Origin: Myxococcota bacterium
GTDB taxonomy: Bacteria; Myxococcota_A; UBA9160; UBA4427
Reading direction: 5' to 3'
NCBI GenBank assembly: GCA_029243605.1
Contig: JAQWRT010000018.1
Location: forward strand, 1-42,940
DNA: 42,940 nt
Part shown: piece by piece, positions 32,362 through 41,065 of the stretch
How positions within the stretch are numbered: position 1 is the stretch's first letter
Layout: every line of letters starts with the position of its first letter
Program-made: the position numbers and the translations under genes
Notes under the pieces: model-generated
The model's database searches: none
Told to the model about the DNA's origin: nothing
The model's input: only the letters and a program-made list of their open reading frames with translations

Positions 32362-33252
32362 TCAGCCCCGACAGAGCCCGAGGGCTTCGAGTTGGTCGCG
32401 GACCTCGCCCCGCCAATCCCGGTTGGCCCGAGGGTTGGCCGGACTCGGATGCAGGATCTGCCCGATTTGGATCGAATGGTCGGCGAGACAGGCCTCCGCC
32501 CGGCGGGCGGCAAAGGCCCCAACCCCGATCACCCAGTCGGGTTCGAGGATCCGCACGAGGCTCGCGAGGAAGCGGTCGCAGGCGGCAAAGAGCGGCTCGC
32601 GCTCGCCGGCCGGCAACTTGTCCGGGGTGCAGTTGCGCCCGCTCTCCTCCATGAAGATCAGGGGGCAATAGTTGGCGACGAAGTGGTTCTGGAAGAAATC
32701 CTCGGGTCGAGGGAAACGATCGGCCACCGCGCCCCAGAGGCGCGCTCCGCTGACTTCGCTCCGGGTGGAGGCAAAACCCAGGATCGGGCGCTTGGGGTTG
32801 ACGTGGGGCGGCTGGCCCACCGGAGCTTCGATTCTCAGCCAGTCACGCACCAGGGCCACCTCGCCGAAGGGGACCCCGGTTTGGGCCATTCCGAAGGGCC
32901 CGGGGTTCATGCCCAGGAAGATCACGCGTCGGCGCCCGGTGGCGTAGCGCCGCAGATACGCGTGGTGGGGTCGCATGGCGTACTCGAGAGGGTTGTAGAC
33001 GTGGCTGACCGGCGCGCCGAAACGCATCTCGCCCACGTCCTGGCGCAGTTGTCGGGTGGCTCGGAGGAGGCGTTCGGGGGTGGGCAAAGGGTTCGCTTTC
33101 TCGCTCGGCCCGGCGAGGGTCGAGGCATCCGTTGAGGACCCGAGGGTAGGGGGAGGCGGGGCGGTCGCCAGCCCCCGCGTGGCTTCGGGTTCGTGTACCC
33201 TCGGCGCCTCCTTTGCTTTTTCGGAGTTGTGCCCCCTTGGAATCGGACTCAT
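32362..33252 (-). CDS. SMUG1-type uracil-DNA glycosylase
   Basis: A 296-residue protein. After a Pro/Ser-rich leader (1-60) the SMUG1 domain follows. Motif 1 is GMNPGPFGMAQTG at 114-126, with the catalytic Asn116. Next come VGQPPHVNPKRPILGF and FVANYCPLIF near 191. Motif 2 is HPSPANPRAN at 268-277, with the conserved His. These enzymes remove uracil and oxidised pyrimidines from single- and double-stranded DNA. SMUG1 is well known in animals and occurs in scattered bacteria. The start used here overlaps the start of the divergent MFS gene by 16 bases, so a start inside the leader is possible. Confidence 0.88.
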   Translation of the reverse strand: MSPIPRGHNSEKAKEAPRVHEPEATRGLATAPPPPTLGSSTDASTLAGPSEKANPLPTPERLLRATRQLRQDVGEMRFGAPVSHVYNPLEYAMRPHHAYLRRYATGRRRVIFLGMNPGPFGMAQTGVPFGEVALVRDWLRIEAPVGQPPHVNPKRPILGFASTRSEVSGARLWGAVADRFPRPEDFFQNHFVANYCPLIFMEESGRNCTPDKLPAGEREPLFAACDRFLASLVRILEPDWVIGVGAFAARRAEACLADHSIQIGQILHPSPANPRANRDWRGEVRDQLEALGLCRG

Positions 33253-34463
33253 CCCTCGCCCCGGCGACGCCTCCCGACCGGTCCGATAACACGGCCTTCG
33301 CTCCCTACATGACCAATGTGGCGAGTTGGTTTGGCGGAATGGGGATGCAGCAGGTCCTCTTTAGCTGGATCGTCGTGAACGAACTCCAGGCCACGGGGGG
33401 GTGGGTCGGGGTGGCCCAGACCTCGACCTTGTTGCCCGGCCTGCTGGTCTGGATGGTCGCCGGCGCCCTGGCGGATCGTTGGGATCCGCGCCGGCTGCTG
33501 GTGGGCCTTCACCTGATCGGCGCCGTGCCGGTGCTGGCTCTGGCCGGGCTGATCTGGCTCGGCCGAGTGGATCTGCCGATCCTCATCGCGTTCGGCCTGA
33601 TGGTGGGCACCGTGGGCGCGCTTTCCATGCCCGCCCGGGACAGCCTGCTGACCCGGGTGGCCGGCGACGATCTCATGCGCGGGGTCACAACCATGACCGC
33701 CGCCCAATTCGGCGCCTCAGCCGTGGGCACCTTGTTGGCCGGTCTGGCTCGCCTGACCGGGAGCCCCTTCATGCTGGTGGTCCAGGCCCTTGTCTTCGTG
33801 GTGGGCGCGGGGGCGGCCGCCCGGCTTCCGCCGGCTCGCCCGGAGAGCCTGATCCGCGGGCGCCTGCGATTGAGCGAAGTGGCCGGCGGAATGGCCGAGG
33901 TCGCGCGCACCCCGGCCCTGCGCGGCCCCTTTCTGCTGGTGGTCGCCGTCGGGATCCTCTTTGTGGGCCCCTACTGGGTGATCTTCCCCCTGCTCGTGCG
34001 CGACTATTACGAGGCGGGTATCGACGCCCTCTCCCTGGTCCTCATGCTCTTTCCCCTGGGCACGATCTTGGGCTCGATGGTGCTGCGCTACCGCGGTGTA
34101 GGCCGCAAGGGTCAGGCGGCGCTCTTGGCGCTCTTGGTGGGGGCGAGTTGCCAGCTGGTTGTGTCCACCGGGGTTCCCTTCCTGGCGCTTCTGGCGCTGG
34201 TCCTGATCTGGGGACTCGGCGGTTCGGTCTTCATCAACTGCAGCCGGACGCTCTTTCAGCAAGCGGCCCCCGAAGAGGGGAGGGGCCGAGTGCTGGCGAT
34301 CTATCAGGTGGGGTTCACCGGAGGCGGGCCGATCGGTGCTCTGCTGGCCGGGTTTGGCGCCGATGCCCTGGGGCTGCACGGAACCCTGGTCGTGTCCTCC
34401 TGTACGATGGTTGCGTTGGTCGTCGTGATGGCGATCTTCAGCGACGTTTCCAGGCTGCGCTGA
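33237..34463 (+). CDS. MFS transporter (MFS_3/enterobactin-exporter-like)
   Basis: A 408-residue inner-membrane transporter with twelve hydrophobic segments in two sets of six. The loop after the second helix reads GALADRWDPRRLLVG, matching the G-x-x-x-D-R-x-x-R motif A of the MFS. The middle loop (about 190-210) is cytoplasmic and basic. The family is typical of drug or siderophore exporters; the substrate is unknown. The start chosen is TTG 33237, because GGAG lies ten bases upstream at 33223-33226; TTG 33213 is in frame but unsupported. It lies divergent to the glycosylase gene and 36 bases before the methyltransferase gene, with which it may form an operon. Confidence 0.82.
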   Translation: MESDSSLAPATPPDRSDNTAFAPYMTNVASWFGGMGMQQVLFSWIVVNELQATGGWVGVAQTSTLLPGLLVWMVAGALADRWDPRRLLVGLHLIGAVPVLALAGLIWLGRVDLPILIAFGLMVGTVGALSMPARDSLLTRVAGDDLMRGVTTMTAAQFGASAVGTLLAGLARLTGSPFMLVVQALVFVVGAGAAARLPPARPESLIRGRLRLSEVAGGMAEVARTPALRGPFLLVVAVGILFVGPYWVIFPLLVRDYYEAGIDALSLVLMLFPLGTILGSMVLRYRGVGRKGQAALLALLVGASCQLVVSTGVPFLALLALVLIWGLGGSVFINCSRTLFQQAAPEEGRGRVLAIYQVGFTGGGPIGALLAGFGADALGLHGTLVVSSCTMVALVVVMAIFSDVSRLR

Positions 34464-34499
34464 AGCGGTCGGGCCGGACGAATCGAAGGAGGGGCAGCG

Positions 34500-35552
34500 G
34501 TGGACAAAGACGAGATGCGCGCGTTCATGGGGCGGTTCATGGAGATGACCACCGGGGCGGCGGTGCTCGGCGTGGTGGCGGTGGCCGACCGCACTGGACT
34601 CTTTCGTGAACTCCAGGGCCAGGGCCCGCTCACCCTCGCCGAAATCGCCGGGCGAACGGGTTTCCAGCCGCGCTATCTCGAGGAAATTCTGGCCACCCTG
34701 AGCGCCGGAGGGATCTTGGTGTACTCCCCGGAAGGCGAGTCCTATCTCCTTCCCGACGAGCACGCGGCCTGCCTCGCCGACGAGTCGAGTCCCTATTTCC
34801 TGGCGGGTTGGACCCAGATGGTCCCCGCGCTCTATCGCGCCATTCCCGGGGTGGTCGAGGCCTGCCGCGAGGGGGGCGGGGTGCCCTTCAGCGATTTCGG
34901 CGACGACATGATCGATGGGATTGCCCGCTCCAACGGTCCGGGGACCCGGCTGATGTTGACCCGGAAGTGGCTCCCGGCGATGCCCGACGTGGTCGGGCGC
35001 CTGGAGTCGGGGATTCGGGTGGCGGATGTGGGCTGCGGCTCGGGCGTCGCCGCTCTGACCATGGCGCGCGCCTATCCCAACTCCGAGTTCCATGGCTTCG
35101 ATGTGGACGCCTCGTCCCTCGAGCGCGCCCGGCGCGCCGCCCGGGAGGAGGGGGCCGAGAATGTCTTCTTCGCCCAGGTCGACGGGGGCTCGATCCCCTC
35201 GGACCCGGGCTTTGATTTCATCACCACCTTCGATGTGATCCACGACGTGGTCGATCCCCTCGCCGTGCTCGGCCAGATTCGCGCGGCCCTGGCCGAGGGG
35301 GGGGCCTACCTGATGGTCGAGCCCCAGGCCGGGGATGATCTCGAGGAAAACCTGCATTCCGCCGGGGCGCTGACTTACGCGCTCAGCACCCTGCACTGCA
35401 TGACCCAATCCCTGGCCCATGGGGGCGAGGGGCTGGGAGCCGCCTGGGGCCCGGGCCGGGCCGAGCGATATTGCCGGGATGCGGGCTTCGGACGCTTCGA
35501 ACGCCTGGAGCTTGCCAATCCCTTCAACGCCTTCTACCGGATCGAGGCCTAA
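34500..35552 (+). CDS. SAM-dependent methyltransferase with N-terminal winged helix
   Basis: A 350-residue class I methyltransferase of the Rv2258c-like type. The N-terminal helical/winged-helix domain (about 1-100) is followed by the SAM-binding strand VADVGCGSGVAA at about 178-189, the acidic end of strand 2 in GFDVDASS, and FDFITTFDVIHDVVDP (about 238-253) as motif with the catalytic-side acid. The family methylates small molecules, and the winged helix is a dimerisation element. The start is GTG 34500 with AAGGAGGGG 6-14 bases upstream. Substrate unknown. It follows the MFS gene closely. Confidence 0.85.
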   Translation: MDKDEMRAFMGRFMEMTTGAAVLGVVAVADRTGLFRELQGQGPLTLAEIAGRTGFQPRYLEEILATLSAGGILVYSPEGESYLLPDEHAACLADESSPYFLAGWTQMVPALYRAIPGVVEACREGGGVPFSDFGDDMIDGIARSNGPGTRLMLTRKWLPAMPDVVGRLESGIRVADVGCGSGVAALTMARAYPNSEFHGFDVDASSLERARRAAREEGAENVFFAQVDGGSIPSDPGFDFITTFDVIHDVVDPLAVLGQIRAALAEGGAYLMVEPQAGDDLEENLHSAGALTYALSTLHCMTQSLAHGGEGLGAAWGPGRAERYCRDAGFGRFERLELANPFNAFYRIEA

Positions 35553-35584
35553 GTCGGCGAAATTGTGGTACAAAAGAGGACGTC

Positions 35585-36310
35585 ATGAATGAAGCCATAG
35601 CCTTGATCTTTGCACTCATCGGCGTACTCGCCGCCGCCTTTTTCGCCGCCCGGGCCCGTTCGGCCTCGGGTTCGGCCTCCCAGGCCTGGGAGGAGAACGA
35701 AAAATTGGCGGCGGATCTGAAATCCGCCCGGGACCAGCTCGGGAAGCAGTCCGGCAAGCTCTCCAAACACACCGAGGAGGTCGCTGAGCTGCGCAAGCGC
35801 CTGGAGAAGGCTCGCCGGCGCGCGAGCTCGGCGCCGACGGCGCCGGGGGCCTCGTCCTCGGCGGAGTTGCTCGAGCGCGAGGCCGAACTCGAGGAGGCCC
35901 GCCAGGCCCGGGATGCCGCGCGCCAGGAGGCCGACGCCCTGGGTGGCGAGGTGCGACGCTTGCGCATCGAACTCCAGCCCAAGCCCGAGCCCGAGCCCGG
36001 AGCCGAGGCCGCCCGGGAAGAGGCGCTCCGAAAGGAGCAGAGCGAGGCGGTCGCGACCGCCGAGGCCGAGTTGGCCAAGGCACGCCAGGGCGAGGAAGAG
36101 ATGCGCAAAGCCAAGAGCCGCCTGGCCAAGAAGCTCGACACCCAGGAATTGCTCTACGTTTCCCTGCGGACCGAGCTCGAAGCCAAGAAGGATCGCCTCC
36201 GCACCCAGCAGGAGACCATCGAGCGCCTCCAAGCTCTCGAAGTCTCACTCGGGGGTGCCGTGGACAAGGCCCCCGCCGCGGACGAGGACCCGGGGTCGAC
36301 GACGGACTAG
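35585..36310 (+). CDS. Membrane-anchored coiled-coil protein
   Basis: A 241-residue protein. An N-terminal membrane helix (about 3-22) is followed by a long, strongly charged coiled coil: heptads at about 33-80 (KLAADLKSARDQLGKQ), then 92-130 (ELLEREAELEEARQARD), then 148-215. A Pro/Glu linker sits near 130-140 and the tail is acidic. Proteins of this shape act as cell-envelope scaffolds, but I do not recognise a family. The start is ATG 35585 with AGAGGA seven bases upstream. It lies 32 bases after the methyltransferase gene on the same strand and is convergent with serC. Confidence 0.75.
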   Translation: MNEAIALIFALIGVLAAAFFAARARSASGSASQAWEENEKLAADLKSARDQLGKQSGKLSKHTEEVAELRKRLEKARRRASSAPTAPGASSSAELLEREAELEEARQARDAARQEADALGGEVRRLRIELQPKPEPEPGAEAAREEALRKEQSEAVATAEAELAKARQGEEEMRKAKSRLAKKLDTQELLYVSLRTELEAKKDRLRTQQETIERLQALEVSLGGAVDKAPAADEDPGSTTD

Positions 36311-36327
36311 CGCCAGGGGCGCCGGGT

Positions 36328-37476
36328 TTAGCCGGCCTTGATCTTCGCGAACGCCCACTCGAGCCAGGGAAGGAGCGCCTGGATGTCGGCGGTTTCCACC
36401 GTGGCCCCGCCCCAGATGCGAAGGCCGGGCGGGGCCTCCTTGTAGGAGTTGATGTCGAAGGCCACGCCCTCGCTGTCGAGCAGGCTACCGATCTTCTTGG
36501 CCGCCCGGGCGCGTTCCTCCTGGGATTGGTCGAGGAACCAGGGATCGACGATCTGCAGACAGATCGAGGTGCACGAGCGGTTTTCCGGCTCCTGGGCGAG
36601 AAAATCGACCCACGGCGTGCGCGCGACCCAGTCGGCGATGCAGGCCAGGTTGGCCTCGGAGCGTTCGATGAGTCCGGGCAGGCCGCCGAGTTCCTCGGCC
36701 CAGGTGAGGGCATCGAGGACGTCCTCCACGGCAATCATCGAGGGCGTGTTGATGGTGGCGCCCTGGAAGAGCCCCTCGATCAGCTTGCCTTGCTTGGTCA
36801 TGCGGAAAATCTTGGGCAGGGGGCGCGGCGGCGTAAAGGTCTCGAGTCTTTCCACCGCCCGGGGCGAGAGGGCCAGCATCCCGTGGGAGGCTTCGCCGCC
36901 GAGGACCTTCTGCCACGACCAGGTCACCACGTCGAGCTTCGCGAAGGGGACCTCCATGGCGAAGACCGCCGAGGTGGCGTCGCAGACGGTGAGTCCCTCG
37001 CGTGTGTCGGGAATCCACTGGCCATGGGGCACCCGGACCCCCGAGGTGGTTCCGTTCCAGGTGAACACCACATCCCGATGGAAATCCACCTCGGAGAGGT
37101 CGGGCAATTCGCCGTAGGGCGCGGTGAGCCCGCGCAAATCATCGAGCTTCAACTGCTTTTCGGCATCGCTGAGCCAGCCCTGGCCGAAGCTTTCCCAGGC
37201 GAGAATGTCGACTCCCCGAGCCCCGAGCAGGGACCAGAGGGCCATCTCCACGGCCCCGGTATCCGAGGCCGGAACGATGGCGAGTCGGTAGTCCTCGGGG
37301 ATATCGAGGAGCTGCCGGGAGCGCTCGATGACGGCCTGGAGTCGTCCCTTGGCCGGGCCCGAGCGGTGGGAACGGCCCACCAGGGCCTTTTCGAGGCCTT
37401 CCAGGGACCAGCCCGGGCGCTTGGCGCAGGGGCCGGAGGAAAATTGGGGTCGAGCGGGTTGGGTTGTCGGTTTCAT
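36328..37476 (-). CDS. serC: Phosphoserine aminotransferase
   Basis: A 382-residue class V aminotransferase of the alpha-proteobacterial/Methanosarcina SerC type. It opens with [14 protein letters not shown] at about 10-23. SHRSG and [17 protein letters not shown] follow near 36-75. The PLP lysine is Lys190 in [15 protein letters not shown]. The enzyme makes phosphoserine from 3-phosphohydroxypyruvate and glutamate for serine synthesis. The start is ATG 37476 with AAGGA upstream; an upstream in-frame codon at 37497 is unsupported. It is convergent with the coiled-coil gene (17 bases) and divergent from the PEGA-like gene. No serA in the window. Confidence 0.92.
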   Translation of the reverse strand: MKPTTQPARPQFSSGPCAKRPGWSLEGLEKALVGRSHRSGPAKGRLQAVIERSRQLLDIPEDYRLAIVPASDTGAVEMALWSLLGARGVDILAWESFGQGWLSDAEKQLKLDDLRGLTAPYGELPDLSEVDFHRDVVFTWNGTTSGVRVPHGQWIPDTREGLTVCDATSAVFAMEVPFAKLDVVTWSWQKVLGGEASHGMLALSPRAVERLETFTPPRPLPKIFRMTKQGKLIEGLFQGATINTPSMIAVEDVLDALTWAEELGGLPGLIERSEANLACIADWVARTPWVDFLAQEPENRSCTSICLQIVDPWFLDQSQEERARAAKKIGSLLDSEGVAFDINSYKEAPPGLRIWGGATVETADIQALLPWLEWAFAKIKAG

Positions 37477-37655
37477 GTCGATCCTTGGAATTCGCACGAG
37501 AGAGGGGGCGGCATTTCGGCCGGCTCAGGGGTCGGGGGGCGGGAGTCTATCAAGCGGGCGGCGGCCGGCCAGCCGGGGTAGATTTCGCCGTCGCCGAGCG
37601 GGCGCAAGGCGGGCCCGGTTCGGATTTGACCCCATTTGAGGAGGCACAGGTACGC

Positions 37656-38081
37656 GTGGAGCGCATGGAAGGCAAGGCAGTGAGAGCGTGTCTCCGCCGC
37701 CCGTGCGGCCGGGGGACCCGTCGTCCCGGCGTGCTCCTGGCGTTCCTGTCGATCCTCGTCGCGCCCCTGGGCTGCGCCCCCTGGCAGGTGGTCGCGGTCA
37801 CCGCCGGACCGGCTCCGGTGGAACTCTTCGTCGATGGGGAGCGGGTAAAGGCCAGCGCCGACGGGGATGTCCGTCTCCGGGCGGATCGCAATCACGTGCT
37901 TCATTTCGAACGTCCGGGCTATCGCGCCCAGCAGGTGGTGGTGAGAAGCGTTCGGGAGGCCGGGGAGCCCGTCCTCGAGCCCGCTCGGGTGAGGGTCGAG
38001 CTTCGTCCCGTTGAAACGAGAACCCGGCACATCGATGTCGAGTTGCAGCCCATTCAAGTAGAAGAAGGTGGAGAAAAGTGA
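37656..38081 (+). CDS. Lipoprotein-like PEGA-domain protein
   Basis: A 141-residue protein. A basic N-terminus and a hydrophobic helix end in LGC (a weak lipobox at PLGC), followed by one PEGA-like beta domain: APVELFVDGERV near 50, then RADRNHVLHFERPGYRAQ near 73. PEGA domains are small surface or periplasmic beta modules, with the GY after the turn conserved. It is probably cell-envelope attached. The start is GTG 37656 with GAGGAGG at 37638-37644; ATG 37665 is a near alternative, and the frame is open to 37464. The last four bases overlap the start of the reductase gene, so the two are translated together. Confidence 0.7.
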   Translation: MERMEGKAVRACLRRPCGRGTRRPGVLLAFLSILVAPLGCAPWQVVAVTAGPAPVELFVDGERVKASADGDVRLRADRNHVLHFERPGYRAQQVVVRSVREAGEPVLEPARVRVELRPVETRTRHIDVELQPIQVEEGGEK

Positions 38082-39115
38082 GCAGTCAGAGCGGACCCTA
38101 TTTCAGTCTCGAAGTGGCGGGTATCGTCGAGGAAACCCCGGACGCACGTTCGGTGATCCTGAGCATTCCCGACGATTTGAAGGAAACCTTCGCCTACCGG
38201 CCCGGCCAATTCCTCACCTTTGGCGTTCACGTGGACGGTCATCAATTGGTGCGCTGCTACTCCCTAGCGAGTTCGCCGGATACGGATTCGGCGCACAAGG
38301 TGACGGTGAAGCGCGTGGAGGGAGGCCGCATCTCCAACTGGTTCAACGACGCGGTGAGCGTGGGGCAGAGCCTGAGCGTCATGAAACCGGCGGGCCATTT
38401 CTGTCTCCAGGATCGGCAGACTCCCATCGTCCTTTTCTCCGGTGGAAGCGGGATTACCCCGGTGATCTCGCTCATCAAGTCCGCCCTGGCAAAGAGCGAG
38501 CGAGAAATTCGCCTGGTCTACGCGAACCGGGATGCGGCTTCGATCATTTTCCGAGACGAACTCGACGCCCTGGTGGCCGATCATCCGGGACGCCTTCGCG
38601 TGAGCCATCGCCTGGACGACGTGGACGGTTTTCTCGACGGCCCCGCAGCCCGGGCCGTGATCGCCGAGCAGCGGAATGCGGACTTCTATATCTGCGGCCC
38701 CGGTCCCTTCATGGACGTGGTCGAAGCGGCGCTGGCCGAGGAGTCGGTTGCCGCCGATCAGATCTTCATCGAGCGCTTCGAGATGGCGGAGACCGAGGCC
38801 GCGGAGGCGCCCGGGGAAGCCGCGGGACCCGGGGGTGCCGTGGAGATCTATCTGGACGGCGAGGTTCATTCGATTCGCGTGGAGGAGGGCGAGACGATTC
38901 TGGCCGCCTGTCATCGGGCGGGGGTCGACGCGCCGTGCGCTTGCACCGAGGGCTATTGCGGCGCCTGTATGGCTCTGGTCAAGCAGGGCGATGTCGAGAT
39001 GCTCGTGAACGACGGCGGCCTCGACGACAGTCAAGTCGAGGCGGGGTGGGTGCTCACCTGCCAGTCCCGGATGCGCGTCCCCGGTGGACGGATCGAGTAT
39101 CCCGACGCCGATTGA
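38078..39115 (+). CDS. Flavin/2Fe-2S oxidoreductase (KshB/PaaE-like reductase component)
   Basis: A 345-residue reductase: an FAD domain (RCYSLASS at 59-66), a NAD-binding domain (GGSGITP at 122-128 and CGPGPFM at 206-212), and a C-terminal plant-type ferredoxin domain. Its cluster cysteines are Cys289, Cys294, Cys297 (CTEGYCGAC) and Cys328. This order fits the reductases that feed multicomponent monooxygenases and hydroxylases, such as KshB or PaaE. No oxygenase is next to it here, so the partner is unknown. The start is GTG 38078, overlapping the stop of the PEGA-like gene by four bases (GTGA), which suggests coupling. Confidence 0.88.
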   Translation: MSSQSGPYFSLEVAGIVEETPDARSVILSIPDDLKETFAYRPGQFLTFGVHVDGHQLVRCYSLASSPDTDSAHKVTVKRVEGGRISNWFNDAVSVGQSLSVMKPAGHFCLQDRQTPIVLFSGGSGITPVISLIKSALAKSEREIRLVYANRDAASIIFRDELDALVADHPGRLRVSHRLDDVDGFLDGPAARAVIAEQRNADFYICGPGPFMDVVEAALAEESVAADQIFIERFEMAETEAAEAPGEAAGPGGAVEIYLDGEVHSIRVEEGETILAACHRAGVDAPCACTEGYCGACMALVKQGDVEMLVNDGGLDDSQVEAGWVLTCQSRMRVPGGRIEYPDAD

Positions 39116-39133
39116 GTGGGAAACCCGGGCGGG

Positions 39134-39793
39134 CTAGTCGTGCGCCGGGTCCTTGAGCTCGAGGCCGATGACGGCCTCGAGTTCGCCCAGGGCTTGCTCC
39201 GGGCGATCGACCTTGATGGTGGTCATGCCCAAGGCCCGAGCGGATTTTAGGTTGCTTCCGATATCGTCGAGGAAAGCCGCGTCCGCCGGGGCGATGCCCA
39301 GGCGTTCGCAGGTGAGGGTGTAGATCTTGGGGTCGGGTTTGCGAAGGCCCTCGACGCTCGACTCGACGAACACGTCGAAGTGTTCGGCGAGCGCCCGGGT
39401 GCCGTCTCCCGGCCCATCGGCCTCGTCGTCGGAGCTGTTGGCCCAGTTGTTCGTGAGTGCGGCGGTGAGCAGGCCCGCCGCGCGAATTCGGCGGATGGCT
39501 TCGAGCATGATCGGGCGGGGCAGGGCGGCCCGGCCCATGCGTTCGAACATGGCGGCGGCGGAGAGGGTCTGGCCCGCGGCTCGGCAGTCGGCCTCGAAAT
39601 CCGTGAAGAAGATGTCCATGGAAATCTCGCCGCGTTCGAGGCGAGACCAGGCGCCGTCCGGGGCGGTCTCGGCCACCACTCGGTTGACGAAGTTGGTGGG
39701 AATGCCGAGTTCGCGTTCGTATTCCGCGATGGCATGGAGGGGCGAGCCGAGAACGACGCCGCCCAAATCGAAGATGACCGCTCGAATCGTCAT
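39134..39793 (-). CDS. HAD-like hydrolase (ACAD10/epoxide-hydrolase-N type)
   Basis: A 219-residue HAD-fold protein. Motif I is IFDLGGV with Asp9, but the second Asp of the usual DxD is Gly11, as in the ACAD10/EPHX2-like group. Motif II is TNNW near 114. Motif III is GLRKPDPKIY near 149 with the conserved Lys. Motif IV is FLDDIGSNLKSAR near 173. Because of Gly11, ordinary phosphatase activity is uncertain. The start ATG overlaps the end of the sphingomyelinase-like gene by four bases, so the two are likely cotranscribed and coupled. Confidence 0.85.
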   Translation of the reverse strand: MTIRAVIFDLGGVVLGSPLHAIAEYERELGIPTNFVNRVVAETAPDGAWSRLERGEISMDIFFTDFEADCRAAGQTLSAAAMFERMGRAALPRPIMLEAIRRIRAAGLLTAALTNNWANSSDDEADGPGDGTRALAEHFDVFVESSVEGLRKPDPKIYTLTCERLGIAPADAAFLDDIGSNLKSARALGMTTIKVDRPEQALGELEAVIGLELKDPAHD

Positions 39794-40971
39794 GGGGAGG
39801 GGAGACTAACAGCCCCCGGGCTCTCTGCTCGCAGCCCAGTCAGAATTTTTTCAACTTCGGCGAAGCCCGCCAATTCGTTTTCCACCACCCGGTGAGAGCC
39901 CAGCAGCGCCGCCAGTCCGCCGAAGAGACCGAGGCCGGCGAGTCCGATTCCGAGGTCCGAGAGGAAACTTCTTCTTCGTCGACGGACGCGCCAGGCGCCG
40001 CCGCCGGCGAGTAGGCTCCCGGCTACGGCCACCCCGGCACCCTGGAATTCACTCCGGCGTCGGGCCCGGGCAGCGCGGATGCCCCACTGCAATTCCGACT
40101 CGGCGTGGGCGAGGGCCGGGGGTTCGATGGGGGGCAGGGGGGTTGGGTCGTTCGGGCGCGGGTGGAGCGCGAACTCGGCTCGCAGGCCCGCGTGGTCGGA
40201 GTAGCGCCCGGCCTCGCCGTCGAAGACGAGTTCGTCGTCGAAGATGCGCTCGAGGGCGATGGCTTCGAGTTCCGTTGTCGGGCCCGAGCGGGCGAGGACC
40301 ATGTCGATCCGCTCCTCGGTGGCCCCGGCGCCGCGGTAGGGATGGGGGGCGAGGCAAGTGGCCTGGCGGTTGTTCAGACCTACGGCGAGATCCGAGCAGC
40401 CGCTGAGGGCCAGCAGGATCGCATAGGCGTCGTCTCCCTCGGAGGTATTGAAATCACCCGCGGCGATGACCGGCGTCGATACCCGGCGCAGATGGACGGC
40501 GATTTCGATGGCCTGGGCGGCGCGGATGCCCCGGTACTCGTCGAAATCCGAGCCGTCGCTGTAGCCCGCGTGAAGGTGGGTATCCACCAGGGTTACGGGC
40601 CCGGCATCGGTGGCGATTTCGAGGCTGGCGAAGCCTTTGCCCGCGTAGAAGTCGCCGTGGAAGGGGCGCTGGGGGAGCCCGGCCAATCGGAAGCGAGTAA
40701 AACTGTGAGCCCGGATGGGCAGCCGACTCAAGACCATCAGCCCGCTCCCGCCGAAGGCGGCCGGGCGATGCCAGACGGCGGGGTAGCCGGCGTCTTTCCC
40801 CGCGGCGGCGAGCCCCGTTCGGGCCTCCTCGGTCCAGACTTCTTGGAGCGCGATCAGATCGGCTCCGGAACTCGCAAAGCGCTGGCCGATCGCCCGCATC
40901 CGGTGATCGTGGTGGCGGGTGAGGCCCAGGGGCAGGCCCCAGACGTTGAGGGTGAGGACGCTCAGGCGCAT
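39790..40971 (-). CDS. Neutral-sphingomyelinase-like phosphodiesterase with C-terminal membrane helices
   Basis: A 393-residue Mg-dependent EEP (DNase I-like) fold enzyme that resembles animal neutral sphingomyelinase SMPD2. Active-site residues in order: Asn9 (TLNVWGLP), Glu44 (ALQEVW), Asp130/His132 (VDTHLHAGY), Asp173/Asn175 (AGDFNT) and Asp259-His260 (YSDHAGL). Two hydrophobic segments near the C-terminus (about 309-327 and 336-358) match the membrane anchor of SMPD2. The family cleaves the phosphodiester of sphingomyelin or related lipids; the bacterial substrate is not known. There is no signal peptide. The start is ATG 40971. Its stop overlaps the HAD gene start. Confidence 0.82.
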   Translation of the reverse strand: MRLSVLTLNVWGLPLGLTRHHDHRMRAIGQRFASSGADLIALQEVWTEEARTGLAAAGKDAGYPAVWHRPAAFGGSGLMVLSRLPIRAHSFTRFRLAGLPQRPFHGDFYAGKGFASLEIATDAGPVTLVDTHLHAGYSDGSDFDEYRGIRAAQAIEIAVHLRRVSTPVIAAGDFNTSEGDDAYAILLALSGCSDLAVGLNNRQATCLAPHPYRGAGATEERIDMVLARSGPTTELEAIALERIFDDELVFDGEAGRYSDHAGLRAEFALHPRPNDPTPLPPIEPPALAHAESELQWGIRAARARRRSEFQGAGVAVAGSLLAGGGAWRVRRRRRSFLSDLGIGLAGLGLFGGLAALLGSHRVVENELAGFAEVEKILTGLRAESPGAVSLPSP

Positions 40972-40993
40972 GGAAATACCCTAGCAGCCGGGT

Positions 40994-41022
40994 TTGTATT
41001 ATGGCATACAGAGTGCCAATAT
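40994..41022 (+). promoter_or_regulatory. Promoter with an embedded inverted repeat before the crotonase gene
   Basis: TTGTAT (40994-40999) and CAATAT (41017-41022) lie 17 bases apart. Between and across them runs an inverted repeat: ATTATGGCA (40998-41006) and TGCCAATAT (41014-41022), with a core TGGCA-N7-TGCCA and 7 of 9 arm bases pairing. A TetR-like or similar repressor site overlapping a promoter is the natural reading. The crotonase ATG is 44 bases downstream. Confidence 0.45.
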
Positions 41023-41065
41023 AGAGACGAGACGCCGTCAAAAATGAACCCCAAGGAGCCCCAAC

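Noticed and set aside
31504..33135. Plus-strand frame of 543 codons
   Set aside because: Antisense to both the cyclophilin and the glycosylase genes; low-complexity His/Gly/Val-rich translation typical of a shadow.
33717..35573. Minus-strand frame of 618 codons
   Set aside because: Antisense to the MFS and methyltransferase genes; no motif.
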